Positions 10,687-20,762 of a stretch of 64,000 nucleotides of DNA are shown here, in pieces; the stretch's first letter is position 1; each line of letters begins with the position of its first letter. The notes beneath the pieces are model-generated. The model was given only the letters and a program-made list of their open reading frames with translations, was not told where the DNA came from and made no database searches. The DNA lies in assembly GCA_028583405.1 (NCBI GenBank), contig CM053253.1, positions 8,390,219 through 8,454,218 of the forward strand, read 5' to 3'. The stretch is from Pogonophryne albipinna. Lineage: Eukaryota; Chordata; Actinopteri; Perciformes; Artedidraconidae. The position numbers and the translations under genes are program-made.

Positions 10687-11844
10687 CATCCCTTAATGTC
10701 CTCAATGCAGTTAATGAGATTCTAATAAAGCTGTGCGTCATCCACATAACAGTGGAAGGAAATATTTTAATGTGAAAAATTCAGCCAAGAGGAAGCATGT
10801 AAATAGAGAACATAATTGGACCTAGGATGGAGCCTTGTGGGACACCGCAGGGGAGACTAGCAACGGGGAAGAAAAAGTGCCCACGTTGACGGAGAAGCTT
10901 CTGTTTTTAGGTAGGATGTGAACCAGTCCAAGGCAGTGCCATCAACACCAGCCTCGTAGTGGAGACAGTGTATTAAGATGTCATGATCCACTGTATCGAA
11001 CGCCGCGCTGAGGTCAAGACAAATCAGGATAGCACAGTCACCAGAGTAAGCAGAGGGGAGCAGGTCATTAGAAACTATTATAATTTTGTGTAACCTACAA
11101 GCGTTCGTTGGAACGTGTATTTCCAATATGTTATTTTGCTGTAGGTAGGGCTGCAATTGAGTGAAAACAACCTTTTAATAGTCTTGGAAGGAATGGAAGT
11201 TTAGATATAGGTCGGTAGTTACTAAGCAGGGTGGGGTCTAGATTGGTTGACTACTGCATGTTTGAAGCAGGTTGGAAAGGTACCAGTTGCCAGAGAGCTG
11301 TTGATAATGGAGAGGATGCTGGGGCCGGTAGTGTCAAAGACATCCTTCAGGAGGGCAGTGGGGACACTGTCAAGAGGCCAGGTTGAAGGTGTCATGGTGG
11401 CAACAATCTTTGTAAGGGAGGGTAGTGTGATGGGTTGAAAGCAGTCCAGTTTCGAAGAACAGACTAGCGAGATGGCTAGGTCAGGGCTGGGGGGAAATGA
11501 TGTTCAATCTAATATCCTCAACCTTGCTATTGAAGAAACCTAGAAAGTATTAACACTTAGCAGGAGACATGTCTAAGCTGGTACTGGGGGTGGTGCGGAT
11601 GACAGAGTTAATAGTACTGAATACCATAACTTGATATTTTAGGAGTTGTTTGAAATTAGATTGGAAAAATATTTTACTCTCACAGCCTTAACTGCTCCCT
11701 TGTATTTGAGAAGATTGTTTCTTAAAATGTCAAAGGAAATGTGAAGCTTATCACACTTCGACTTCCGTTTTGATTTATGCACTCCCTCCTTAGGGCTCTG
11801 GTGTCATTAAGCCAGGGCAGACCTTTTAAGGGGAAACAAAGAAT

Positions 11845-13234
11845 TCAGAATGATCCACTCCTCTTTGCCTCCAAAAACAACTTAACTTTGTTTAATTGAA
11901 GAAAGTTCTCACACATCATGTTATTAACTTGTTCAATGCATTTAATAGGATCATAGTCCCCTGGTGAATTGGTTATATACATTGGTGTGTGATCTGCATA
12001 GCTATGGTAACTTATTGTATTGTTTTTCTTTATCTAAGCCAGTGGAAACATGCAGATGAGAAAGAGAAGAGGTACATGTCTGATATGTGTCATATGTATT
12101 GTAAAGCGCTTTATGCATTCGGAAAAAGAGCTAAAATAAATGTAATGAATAATTATTATTTTTATGTCATATCTTTCCACTCAGATTATGTAGTTACCTA
12201 TAGAAACAAAGTTAATCATGTCCTTAAAGTAGGATTTCATTAAAAACTGGACAATAAAATCCCACTCAGTTTTCTAGTCGGAAATTGAGACATTGAGAAA
12301 ACACTGAAATCATCTAAAAATATTGAAAAGACTGAGTATTATAGGATTTAGAACAGGTTTAAGATTTTGGAGACACTCTAAACTTTGGGTCATGATGTCA
12401 CACACTCTAGCTCTATTGTTTCTGGAAAACCAGTCCATCTATCAAAAAACCTTTTTAGTCCAATAAAGTTGAGAGTCTGGATTGCCATTTTAACTTTGAA
12501 TATTTTCTCCGAGTCATTATGACCTCAAAGTAAGGTGATGTTGCTTATATTTCTTATTCATTCCTTTGGGTAACTAGTTTGTTTGTTTTGCAACTTAATC
12601 CACCTTCTTTTAATTGCAAAAATCTATTTTTTTAAAAAGTGTTTTTAAAGCTTACACATTTTCAGCCTGGCACACAATTTAAAATTGAACATGGTACTTT
12701 TTAACAAAGCACTGCACATGGTTCTCACACATGAATCAGACATAAGGTCATTTGTTTGCCATTTTAAAACAACCATTACAAATGACTCACAAAAGGAAAA
12801 TGATGATTAGAAATAGGCCTGTAATTAGTTAGATCAGAGAGCAGAGGTTTGACCAAAGCTGTTTTAAAAGGCAAAATGGAAAATACCGGATTGCAGAGAC
12901 ATGTTGATTAGTCTTGTCGTTACTTGAGACGGGCAAGCAGCAAGATTCCAAACACAAGACAGCATCATGTCACCACACCTTTATTGATTTAGATTATTTT
13001 ACCTGGGCTAACATCAACACTGGTATTGTTTTACATTGTGAGTCTGTCAACCTGACAAATGTAAACCTGTGACACTTCTGTCTAAACTAACACAGAAGGG
13101 GTTTTAAGAACTGTGCCAGGTGTGTAAAATAAAGCAGACAGATATTGTCACTGTGATGGCATTGCCACTGTGCAAGAAGCAGTGACAGAGCTTTGCAAAT
13201 GTGTATTTGAAATAAAAATAAAGGATTAGTTTAA
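11845..13234. other. No gene; AT-rich sequence with a LINE/SINE-like tail
   Basis: Around 12098-12150 the sequence gtaaagcgctttatgcattc ... taaaataaatgtaatg followed by attattatt resembles the 3' tail of fish SINE/LINE elements. Otherwise nothing is recognised. Confidence 0.4.
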
Positions 13235-13923
13235 CCCCCAGTTTCCACCGGGTCCGGCTTTGCCGCGTTACGGCTGTGCCGCGGCGGTCGTAAGGTTCGC
13301 GGCCACTCTAGTCAATGGGTGCTATTCCACCATACGCGCCGCGTTACGGCTCAGACGCGTCCCAGAAGCGTCCCAGAAGCGGCTCGGTGCAGCGCTTCTC
13401 TAAAATTAGGATGAATCCTATTTTTGCCGCGGCGGTAACATAAGGTCGGGTAGGCAGCCCCCCCTCTCAGGAAGTGGAAAGGTGAGCATCCAGGCCAGGC
13501 CCATCCACCACATATACTAATTTAGCAGACCCCCCTCCTTCATCACAACACCTCCACTACGATACGCACAATGGACGATGAGGTTTTCATCATGGAAGTG
13601 GAAAAACACACTATTTTATATTAATTAATTAATAATTTATAACAACAATAAACACAATTTAAACAGACACAAACATTTAAACAGACACAAAAATAAAACA
13701 TTTAACTACGTAGGCAGGCTACTTACTTTCTTGTAGAAGTAAAAATGTCCAGGATGCCCGAATCAATAACAAAACTGCGAGCCTGCACGCACGACGCTAC
13801 GCTTCTGAAACGCTTCTGGGACGCGTCCGGTGGGTTATGGCGCTAGAGGGGGTCGGACCAAAACCGCGGCGCAGACGTGACGCGGCGCAGCGCGGCGCAG
13901 ACGGACCCAGTGGAAACTAGGGG
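13235..13923. mobile_element. PIF/Harbinger-like MITE carrying the start of a MADF-protein ORF
   Basis: The inverted ends (cccccagtttccaccgggtc and its counterpart ending ggaaactagggg) extend for over 100 bp with GC-rich sequence, including gacgcgtcccagaagcg at both sides. Flanks are TAA/TGA, close to the 3-bp TWA duplication of Harbinger elements. Inside, 13571-13624 reads MDDEVFIMEVEKHTILY then stop, the beginning of a MADF-domain protein like that found at 30182-30340. The element is therefore a deletion derivative of a larger transposon encoding such a protein. Confidence 0.65.
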
Positions 13924-14132
13924 TGAGGATCACCATTGCCCATGTTCCACACTTGCACCCCTCGCCAAATTTTGCATCACAGCTGGTTCGATCCCATGCA
14001 AGATTAATTTATTATAATTTAAAACTTAAGAGTTATGTTCAACTTATCTTAACATTTGTTACATAGAGTTTTTTATACTACATAACCTCAGCTTCATGGG
14101 TCACAGCCTTGGTTGGTATTATTTGTATGTAT

Positions 14133-14372
14133 TAGGGGTGTAACGGTTCACATAATTCACGGTTCGGTATGCACCTCGGTTTGGGGGTCACGGTTCGGTA
14201 CGGCAAACAGCTTTTAGGCGCAATACCGCCCCCTGGATTATATATAGTGTAATGGATATTGCCCTGAGTGACAGACTTTTTTCCCACTCGTAAAAAAAGG
14301 CGTATTCGTCGTGTGACTGCATGTGCCGAACCATGACGGTTCGGGACGAATACGGATACCGTTACACCCCTA
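14133..14372. mobile_element. Small hAT MITE (240 bp)
   Basis: Ends are taggggtgtaacggt and its inverse accgttacaccccta. The left 8-bp target copy is gtatgtat (14125-14132). The right copy is split: gtat at 14373-14376 and gtat at 15756-15759, because another hAT element inserted within it. Removing that later insertion restores gtatgtat exactly. No coding capacity. Confidence 0.85.
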
Positions 14373-14376
14373 GTAT

Positions 14377-15747
14377 CAGTGACGTGCGGTGAGGTTCATG
14401 GCTGGTGAGGCACTGACTCTTTCAGAGTCAGATTTACAAATATTATATATTTTGACCTTAAAGGTGGCGGGGTAGGTAATTTTGGAGAAACCAGCTCGAG
14501 TGCGCTAGAATTTGAAAATACACAGCCCCTCCTCCAACACACACGAACGCGCACATGACCAATGAGGGCACGAGATAAGGTTGTGCACAGATGGAAGGCT
14601 GACAGGCAGGTTATTTTAGCCGGGCCGGCTAAAATGAGTGGTCGTGCTTTTTACAGTACTACGGCTTCCACAGATGAAATGTTTTTATGTATTTTTTGTC
14701 AAAGCACTTAAGATATTCATTGCTATCGGGATGTTAAGAGCATTCCATGGAATATAACAAAAAGTGTATATCGTGCCGGTTTCTCAAACTTACCTACCCC
14801 ACCTTTAATCGAAATATTCTGTTATTTTCAAAAGCTTTTTTAGTCTGATGCTTCGATTCATTTTTAAACAGACCGTTCAACAAAAGGATAGCCTACCCAA
14901 AATCTAAATATTGGATTGTTCTCTCTTAGTAAGATCCAATTTTCATTACAAATGTGGTCTTACCTTGACTTGAAGATGAAGTCCATGCTATCCTTCTGGA
15001 CAACAATCTTTATTACTTTATTGTAAAAGTCCTCCTTATCTCCCACTAGTTTCAAAAGTCTAGCTTGTTGTTTGCTCTACCGTCTCTGCGTAGAATAACA
15101 GTAGCAACAAGAACCTGTGGGCTCACGTGCGCCCCCTTCAGTGCGGCAGAGGTTGTGGCTGCCTCCCCTGGTGCTTTTTTCATTGCCGTTGTATGATGAG
15201 ACCAGCGAGCTTAAATATCATATATACGTGAAATAAGTTATTTAGAGACTATGGATGGCGAGAATAAATGTAATAAAGGGATCTACAAACATTACATTGG
15301 TGACATACAGTGAGATGGTGCAGGCATGCGCTTAGGGCCCGCTTTACAGACAGTTTCTGTGGGGTGACGCATTCTGAGGTGAGGCAGAGCTCATCTGTGC
15401 CTCACCTTACCACACAGTAACTGGCTTGAGCGCGCTCACAAAATAAGTGCCCGCGCTAAATTAGTGCCCGTGCTCCAGCAAGTTACTGTGGGCTTCTGTG
15501 AGGCAGAGCTTGTCCCTGCCTCACTTCTCAATCTCATCGCTCCCCATAGTTGCAGCAGAGCTCGGCAAATTAGCCGATTTTTACTATAAAAAGCGATTGG
15601 AATCAAACAGAAATCACATTTACAACACAGATCAGTGGACACATTTTATTATTATTATTATTTGTATTATTATTATTTTTTTCCGTTACATTGGAGAATG
15701 ACAAGTGAGGCTCTGCCTCACCTGCCTCCCCTGACCGCACGTCGCTG
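14377..15747. mobile_element. hAT non-autonomous element with exact 8-bp duplication
   Basis: The ends cagtgacgtgcggtgagg and (inverse of the right end) cagcgacgtgcggtcagg match. The 8-bp duplication cctagtat is exact (14369-14376 and 15748-15755). Both ends repeat a gaggcagagc/cctcacctgcc theme. It has no transposase, and holds a TTAA-flanked MITE at 14462-14804. Confidence 0.9.
14462..14804. mobile_element. TTAA-flanked MITE (piggyBac-like), copy 1
   Basis: Inverted ends aggtgg(c)ggggtaggtaa / cttacctaccccacct lie between TTAA at 14458-14461 and TTAA at 14805-14808. A second copy with the same ends and interior occurs at 46959-47312, also between TTAA sites. TTAA target duplication is the signature of the piggyBac superfamily; the parent transposase is not in the window. 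Confidence 0.75.
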
Positions 15748-15759
15748 CCTAGTATGTAT

Positions 15760-16110
15760 ATTATATTAACTTTGATTATAAAACAAGATAAACCCAAAGC
15801 AAACAAGAGTGTTTGTTTGGCCGGGAATTCCCAGAGCTCATCTGCTGCACGCTTCATTAAAGCGTAGGCCAGGAAAAGACACAAAAAACGGCATGACATC
15901 AAATGAACTGGCTTTAAATAAACATTAATGACACTTTGGTTTCTGTTAGTTGGGGCATTAGTTGCATGGAAACTATCATGCACAGAGGAACACGTTGTTA
16001 TAAGACAGTTTCTTTAACCATTTGTAATGTGGGTAGGGTAGCCTCAGTTCCTTAAAGTAAATTAGCATTTGGCTAGAGGTAAAGTCCTGTGTAATTAGTT
16101 TGACAGCATG
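15760..16110. other. No feature recognised
   Basis: Single-copy-looking sequence between two transposon blocks; open frames here have no motif. Confidence 0.4.
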
Positions 16111-16113
16111 TAA

Positions 16114-16571
16114 GGTCGCATTCACACCAGCCTTGTATGGTCCGGTTGAATCAAACCCTGGTGCGTTTACCCCCTTGGTGCGGTTTGTTTGGGTTGATGT
16201 GAAAGCAGTCCGAGACCTCTGAAGTGAACTAAACAACTGGACTCTGGTCCGCTTAAAAGAGGTGGTATCGGACCGCTTGCAAGTGAACTCTGGAGCGGTT
16301 CATCGCCGGTGTGAACGCAGTCCGCACCAAAACACTGGAAGTGTAGTATTTACGAGTCACAAGAACGCGGATGTCTTCAAAATCCCCTTAATGTCTGACC
16401 AATTGTTGAACAGCATTTCCGTGCACATGACTTGTGTTTAAAGTTTATAGTCTGTTTGAGTTTTGCCCGTGTGAACGCAAACCGAACCTTCTGAAAAATG
16501 AAACAATGTAACAAACTGTCGTCTGGTGCTCACCAGAAAAGCGGACTATTACTGTAGGTGTGAATGCGACC
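16114..16571. mobile_element. PIF/Harbinger-like MITE with TAA duplication
   Basis: The ends ggtcgcattcacacc and ggtgtgaatgcgacc are perfect inverted repeats, flanked by TAA on both sides (16111-16113 and 16572-16574). Internal motifs such as accaaaacac and gtgtgaacgcag are typical of this MITE type. No protein is encoded. Confidence 0.8.
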
Positions 16572-16580
16572 TAAGTATTG

Positions 16581-16646
16581 GGTGGATAGCTGTCTGGCTC
16601 GGTTATGGGATGTACCCCTGACACCAGGCGAGAGGTCCCGGCTTAA
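16581..16646 (+). pseudogene. tRNA-Val-like sequence, 5' part (split by a transposon)
   Basis: The segment reads as acceptor strand ggtggat, a D-arm region with ggttatgg, an anticodon region cccctgacaccagg (loop ctgacac, anticodon GAC, valine) and aggtcccggcttaa, the start of a T-arm. The rest (gatcccggacacgccacc) continues at 19739-19756 on the other side of a TTAA-flanked insertion; ggtgg and ccacc could pair as an acceptor stem. It may be a decayed tRNA gene or the head of a tRNA-derived SINE. Confidence 0.35.
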
Positions 16647-16900
16647 ATGTCATGCTTTTCCGGTTATTACCCGTCCCCTTGTGTGTTATGAAGGTTTTTA
16701 TGCATGTAAACGGTCTGCAGAGTCAAAAACCCTCAAAGTACACCCTGTAGCGAGTAAAACTCTAACACAGAAAATACCTCCCCAAAACGCCTCGTTGGAG
16801 CCCAGTAGCCACGCCCAGAGCTGCACCCTCTGCCAGCCTGTCACGAAACAAAGCTTCCCAAACCTTTCAGCGATTCATGCCGGATATGTACAGCGTAGGG

Positions 16901-17623
16901 CAGTGTTTTTCAAAGTGGGGGCCCCGACCCCCCGGGGGGCCGGGCACCAGGGGGGTCACGCAAAGTTTGAGGGAAAAGGGAATTTTTTCTTTTAAAGTTT
17001 ACTTTATTTTTTTTTAATGTTATTAATAACTGTATATCTATCAATCTATGTGTCCTTTGATGTCAATCTTTTAATATTTTTGTTATTGAATCACACGACC
17101 GCCCTTCAAGCCAATCAGAATCGAGCTGCTACTGAGAGTGAAACTGAGTATCTGCTCAGCTTTTTGAGCAAGTGAGAGCTCTGCAGCTGGACATCTTAAT
17201 ACACTCTGCAGCTGGATGAGAGCACGGATGTAGCAAATGTCGCAGAATTGCTTGCATACAGCATTAGATTTATTTCAGAAGACAACTTTGTTGAGGAAAT
17301 ATTATTTTGCAAAGCACTGGAAGGTAGGACCACATGAAGAGACATTTTCCAAGTTTTAGATGAGTACATCATCTCAAACAGACTTGACTGGTCTCGTTGT
17401 GTGGGTGTGGGTTCAGATGGGGCAGTGGGGCTATGACAGGCAAAGAAAGCGGAGTGACAGCTTTGATCAGGCAGAAGGCCCCAAATGTAGTGGCAACGCA
17501 CTGCATGCTCCATCGCGAGGCACTTGTACACATCATTTAAAAAAATGTTTGCAACAGGGGGGTCCCCGCCAGAGGATAATGCTATATGGGGGTCCTTGGC
17601 ATGGCAAAGTTTGGGAACCCCTG
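16901..17623 (+). mobile_element. hAT element with ZBED5-like transposase fragment
   Basis: The exact 8-bp duplication gcgtaggg flanks it (16893-16900 and 17624-17631). Ends are cagtgtttttcaaagtgggg and, inverted, caggggttcccaaactttgc. The interior contains part of a hAT transposase. Confidence 0.9.
17206..17540 (+). pseudogene. hAT transposase fragment (ZBED5/SCAND3-like)
   Basis: The reading frame gives LQLDESTDVANVAELLAY and EEILFCKALEGRTT, then after a stop at about 17333 and a frame change DIFQVLDEYIISNRLDWSRC and VGVGSDGAVGL. These are the LDESTD...WSRCVGVGSDGA segments of the RNase H-like core in ZBED5-type hAT transposases, including the catalytic aspartate of LDES and the aspartate of SDGA. 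The upstream BED finger and the downstream dimerisation domain are missing. It is inactive. Confidence 0.8.
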
Positions 17624-17852
17624 GCGTAGGGCACTGAAGAACAATGCTGTTCCTACTTTGTTTGGACCAGCGGGAGATTCGGGTAAACAACCTGTAAGTA
17701 GTGATGGCAAAATGAAGCTTTGAATGAAGCATCGAACCACTTGGACAATTGTGTCGGAAATAGGTTCCGAGACACTTTACAGCAAATACAACAGCACAGA
17801 TTGTTCAGAATATCAGTATGAGAAAAACGACACCCTCTATCCTTAGACCCAC

Positions 17853-18537
17853 TGTTACGTTCCCTATTAGGCTAGGGGAACTAAAGGGAAGAAACACAAC
17901 CAGATTGGTATTGGTATACTTATAAGTGATTTATTTACAAATAGCAGCGGTAAACAAAATGGAAGGCGTGCAACCTGAACAAACAAAAGGGCCAAAAGGG
18001 CACAGGTTGATAAACAACCAAACAAAGGGAGGACTCAAAAGGCATTCAGAAAGGAATAGGTAATAACGGAACTAAATAGAAACGAAAACCCTCACTATAA
18101 AAGTGGTACAGACTAACACAGGAAATATATACAAAACACACAGCTAAACTAAAGGCAACAGTCCCAAAAACCTAAGCTACTCTAACCTCTAACTAAGCTA
18201 CTCTAGGCACTACTAACACACAATATCACACTACCTGACACAGACCACACAAGTTAACCACAGAACGAAAGTAAGTAGCGAGAGGCGTCTGTCCCCCAAT
18301 ACAGAGCCTCCAGAGTGGTGATAGTCCCAGCCTTTGTACTCCTCCCCAGTAGGTGTGCGCCGGCTGTGCGCTGTGATTGGAGGACGTCGATCCAATCACC
18401 ATCTTCAGAGGCGGACCAGGAGATGGGCAGCCAATGATGTTGAAGCAACCACACAGCTCATTTGCATAATCACACACACGCACACAGCTGCAAACAATCT
18501 CAGCAGATTAAGGAGCAGACAAACAGCAACCGTAACA
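17853..18537 (-). mobile_element. Solo LTR (Ty3/Gypsy-like), antisense
   Basis: The 685-bp segment starts tgttacg and ends cgtaaca, with an exact 5-bp duplication cccac (17848-17852 and 18538-18542). Read on the minus strand it has an aataaa polyadenylation signal near its 3' end and GC-richer promoter-like sequence earlier, as in a fish LTR. No internal retrotransposon genes are present, consistent with LTR-LTR recombination. It lies within the hAT element at 17699-19185. Confidence 0.85.
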
Positions 18538-18603
18538 CCCACACATCGTACAAGGAAAAACTAGTTATTAAAGTATTAAAGTTGAAAAGCAATGATTAAA
18601 AGT

Positions 18604-18688
18604 CTATCTATTCCGGGCTTTGAACCAGCTGCGCGGAGGACATCGCCGCATTCTAGCCGCCGGCTCTATCCACTGGGCTATCTATTCC
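18604..18688 (-). pseudogene. tRNA-Ser-derived insertion between 11-bp direct repeats
   Basis: The 63-bp core (18615-18677) read on the minus strand has an A-box-like cagtggatagagc, an anticodon region ggctagaatg (AGA-like, serine), a long variable-arm-like region tcctccgcgcag and a B box ggttcaaagcc. It is flanked by perfect direct repeats ctatctattcc (18604-18614 and 18678-18688). This looks like a reverse-transcribed tRNA fragment with its target duplication. It lacks both acceptor-stem halves, so it is not a functional tRNA gene. Confidence 0.55.
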
Positions 18689-19738
18689 ATAAACTGTTTT
18701 TATATTACTCATAATTGTCTTTTTGTTCACAATTTCTCCAAATGTTGAAGTGTTTCACGAGCCAGAACGACCAATCTTTCTTCCTGGCTTGCTCTATAAT
18801 GATCCAATTCAAATGCAATACCAACAACAACTCAACAGCAACAACGCAAACTACGACAACTACCCACACATTGTGCATTGTTTAGAGCGGTTATAAAGTG
18901 TTGAAGCGCTCAAATTTGAAACTGTTTCAACCTGTCACCTGTCAGAATCGAGACGAGGCAGTGCATTGAATCCCGTGATTGGACCGCAAACCAGTGAGTT
19001 GATTCATTCAGGAAATGAAGCAGTTGCTGGTTCGGACGTCACATGTCACGTGATTTGAAGCAGTTGCCGCTTCGGACGTCACATGTCACGTGATTTGAAG
19101 CAAGCTTCGAAGCACTGCTTCTATGGAATAGGAAGTCCAGGGTTGAAGCTCAGTTCGAAGCTTCAGTGTCAAACTGCCATCACTACCTGTAAGTATTCAT
19201 TGTTGTTTGTGTATTTATGATGTTTAAAACAAACAAGGTATCTACCACGACTGTTTACATGGGTAAACGTTTTTCGGGCTACTACATTGGGATCGTGGAG
19301 AAATGCTCTCCGCAGACCCATGCTCACAGCGTTATAAACCTTTTTCTTACTCAATATCAAGCCACACTTATTGTTTTTACTTCGGCTGTGAGTAGTTGTG
19401 TGTGCTCAGGATGAGTTTTGCTTGTTCTCGCTGTATCTTTATCGCCAACACGGAAGTCTCTCTGCTCCTCACAGCAATGAGCAGCAGCTGCGAACAGCTT
19501 CGAGCAGCAACGAGCCTTTCACGTCGCGTGACCAATCAGAACAAACTGGGCTCACAGGGAGCGGGGGGCAGGAGCTCCAACGAGCCGTTTAGGACAGAGA
19601 GTGAATACACATACTTTACAGAGATGCTGTATGAGAAACCAATGTGAGTTTGGAAAATTGCACAGTATAAATCTATTTTAGTAGACCTCAACAATGGAAT
19701 GATGATCAGTAGTAATGGCCATGACATGGGACCTTTAA

Positions 19739-19757
19739 GATCCCGGACACGCCACCA
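19739..19757 (+). pseudogene. tRNA-Val-like sequence, 3' part
   Basis: gatcccggacacgccacca completes the T-arm and acceptor strand of the sequence at 16581-16646 once the TTAA-flanked insertion is removed; the joined B box would read ggcttaagatcc. Confidence 0.3.
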
Positions 19758-20447
19758 TTTGTTACAAGCTGGCCTCCCAGAGCCAACCGTGGCATAGGCA
19801 GTATAGGCGGATGCTAAGGGCGCATCCATCCATAGGGGGTGCCGCAAATAGGGGGGAAGATAAAAAGAAATTCCAACTAAAATCTCGCCTAGGGCAGCAA
19901 ATAGGTCAGGGCCAACTGCTGACTCCGCCTCAAGACTCTCTGCAAGACAAACTCAAATCCAGGCTGTTTTTGCATGGATGACCTGCAACTATTTATTTTT
20001 AAACACAGACAAAATCGAAGTAATTTTACTTGGCCCCAAACAAATCCGAAATGATGCCATAATTAACATAACTACTATTGATGGTATTACCTTGACCTCC
20101 AGCTCCACAGTAAAACATCTTGGCTTTGTCTTTGACGAAGATTTGTCCTTCAAATCTCACATAAAGCACGTTTCACAGACTGCCTTCTTCCATCTTCGCA
20201 ATATCAAAAAAATCTGACACATCCTGACTCAAAACGATGCAGAAAAACTAATTCATGCTTTTTTTAACCTGTCGGCTGGATTACTGCAACTCCCTACTAT
20301 CAGGGTATCCCACCACATCATTGCAAATCTTCAGCTGGTACAAAATGCTGCAGCCCGTATATTAACTACAGCCAGGAAAATGGACCACATCACTCCAATT
20401 TTAGCAGCTCTACACTGGCTACCAGTAAAGTACAGAATTTATTTTAA

Positions 20448-20751
20448 AGGTCCCATGTCATTGCCATTTCTACTGATCATAATTCCATTGTTGAGGTATA
20501 CTAAAATAGATTTATACTGTGCAATTTTCCAAACTCACATTGGTTTCTCATACAGCATCTCTATAAAGTATGTGTATTCACCGGTATTCACTCTCTGTCC
20601 TAAACGGCTTGTTGGAGCTCTTCTGTGTTAGAGATTTACTCGCTACAGGGTGTACTTTGAGGGTTTGTGACTGCAGACCATTTACATACATAAAACCCTT
20701 CATAACACACAAGGGGACGGGTAATAACCGGAAAAGCATGACATGGGACCT
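20448..20751. mobile_element. TTAA-flanked MITE ('ggtcccatgtcat' family), compact copy
   Basis: TTAA at 20444-20447 and 20752-20755 bounds inverted ends aggtcccatgtcat / catgacatgggacct. The host LINE shows that a single TTAA was present before insertion. It is a 304-bp relative of the element at 16647-19734. Confidence 0.8.
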
Positions 20752-20762
20752 TTAAAATACTT

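Larger units (their letters stand above)
8960..11840 (-). pseudogene. L2/CR1-type LINE, antisense, decayed and interrupted
   Basis: Read on the minus strand the order is: a pre-RT segment (PWLNDTRALRREC near 11810), the RT start (LDSVPTALLKDVF, about 11370), [16 protein letters not shown] (about 11010), [14 protein letters not shown] (about 10830), YVDDAQLY (about 10750), then after an interruption WMAQNYLQLNESKS (about 9700), LHWLPVCFRIDFK (about 9500) and the C-terminal end near 9240, followed by a 3' region to about 8960. There are many stops and frameshifts. The RT catalytic box (YVDD) still has both aspartates. A solo LTR splits it at 9719-10686; removing it restores the local frame (IEDIKGWMAQN). 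The endonuclease domain is not visible. The L2 assignment is by motif and could be Rex1-like. Confidence 0.8.
17699..19185. mobile_element. hAT non-autonomous element (tagtgatggc ends)
   Basis: The exact 8-bp duplication cctgtaag (17691-17698 and 19186-19193) flanks ends tagtgatggc / gccatcacta. Subterminal sequence is rich in gaagc/gcttc motifs (gaagctttgaatgaagc; cagttcgaagcttc), and a 39-bp block around ttcggacgtcacatgtcacg is directly repeated at 19029-19099. No transposase. It contains a solo LTR and a small tRNA-derived insertion. Confidence 0.85.
16647..19734. mobile_element. TTAA-flanked element ('ggtcccatgtcatg' family) holding nested insertions
   Basis: TTAA sits at 16643-16646 and 19735-19738. 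The left interior (atgtcatgcttttccggtta, acccgtccccttgtg) and right interior (ttggaaaattgcacag, gccatgacatgggacct) match, in the opposite orientation, the 304-bp relative at 20448-20751. The left end lacks the first seven bases of the terminal repeat. Two hAT elements (16901-17623 and 17699-19185) were inserted into it later. Confidence 0.65.

Noticed and set aside
16564..16995. 143-codon frame on the plus strand
   Set aside because: It crosses four unrelated elements (MITE end, tRNA-like sequence, TTAA element, hAT end).
17196..17732. 178-codon frame on the minus strand
   Set aside because: It runs antisense through the hAT transposase fragment and across an element border, so it is a shadow.
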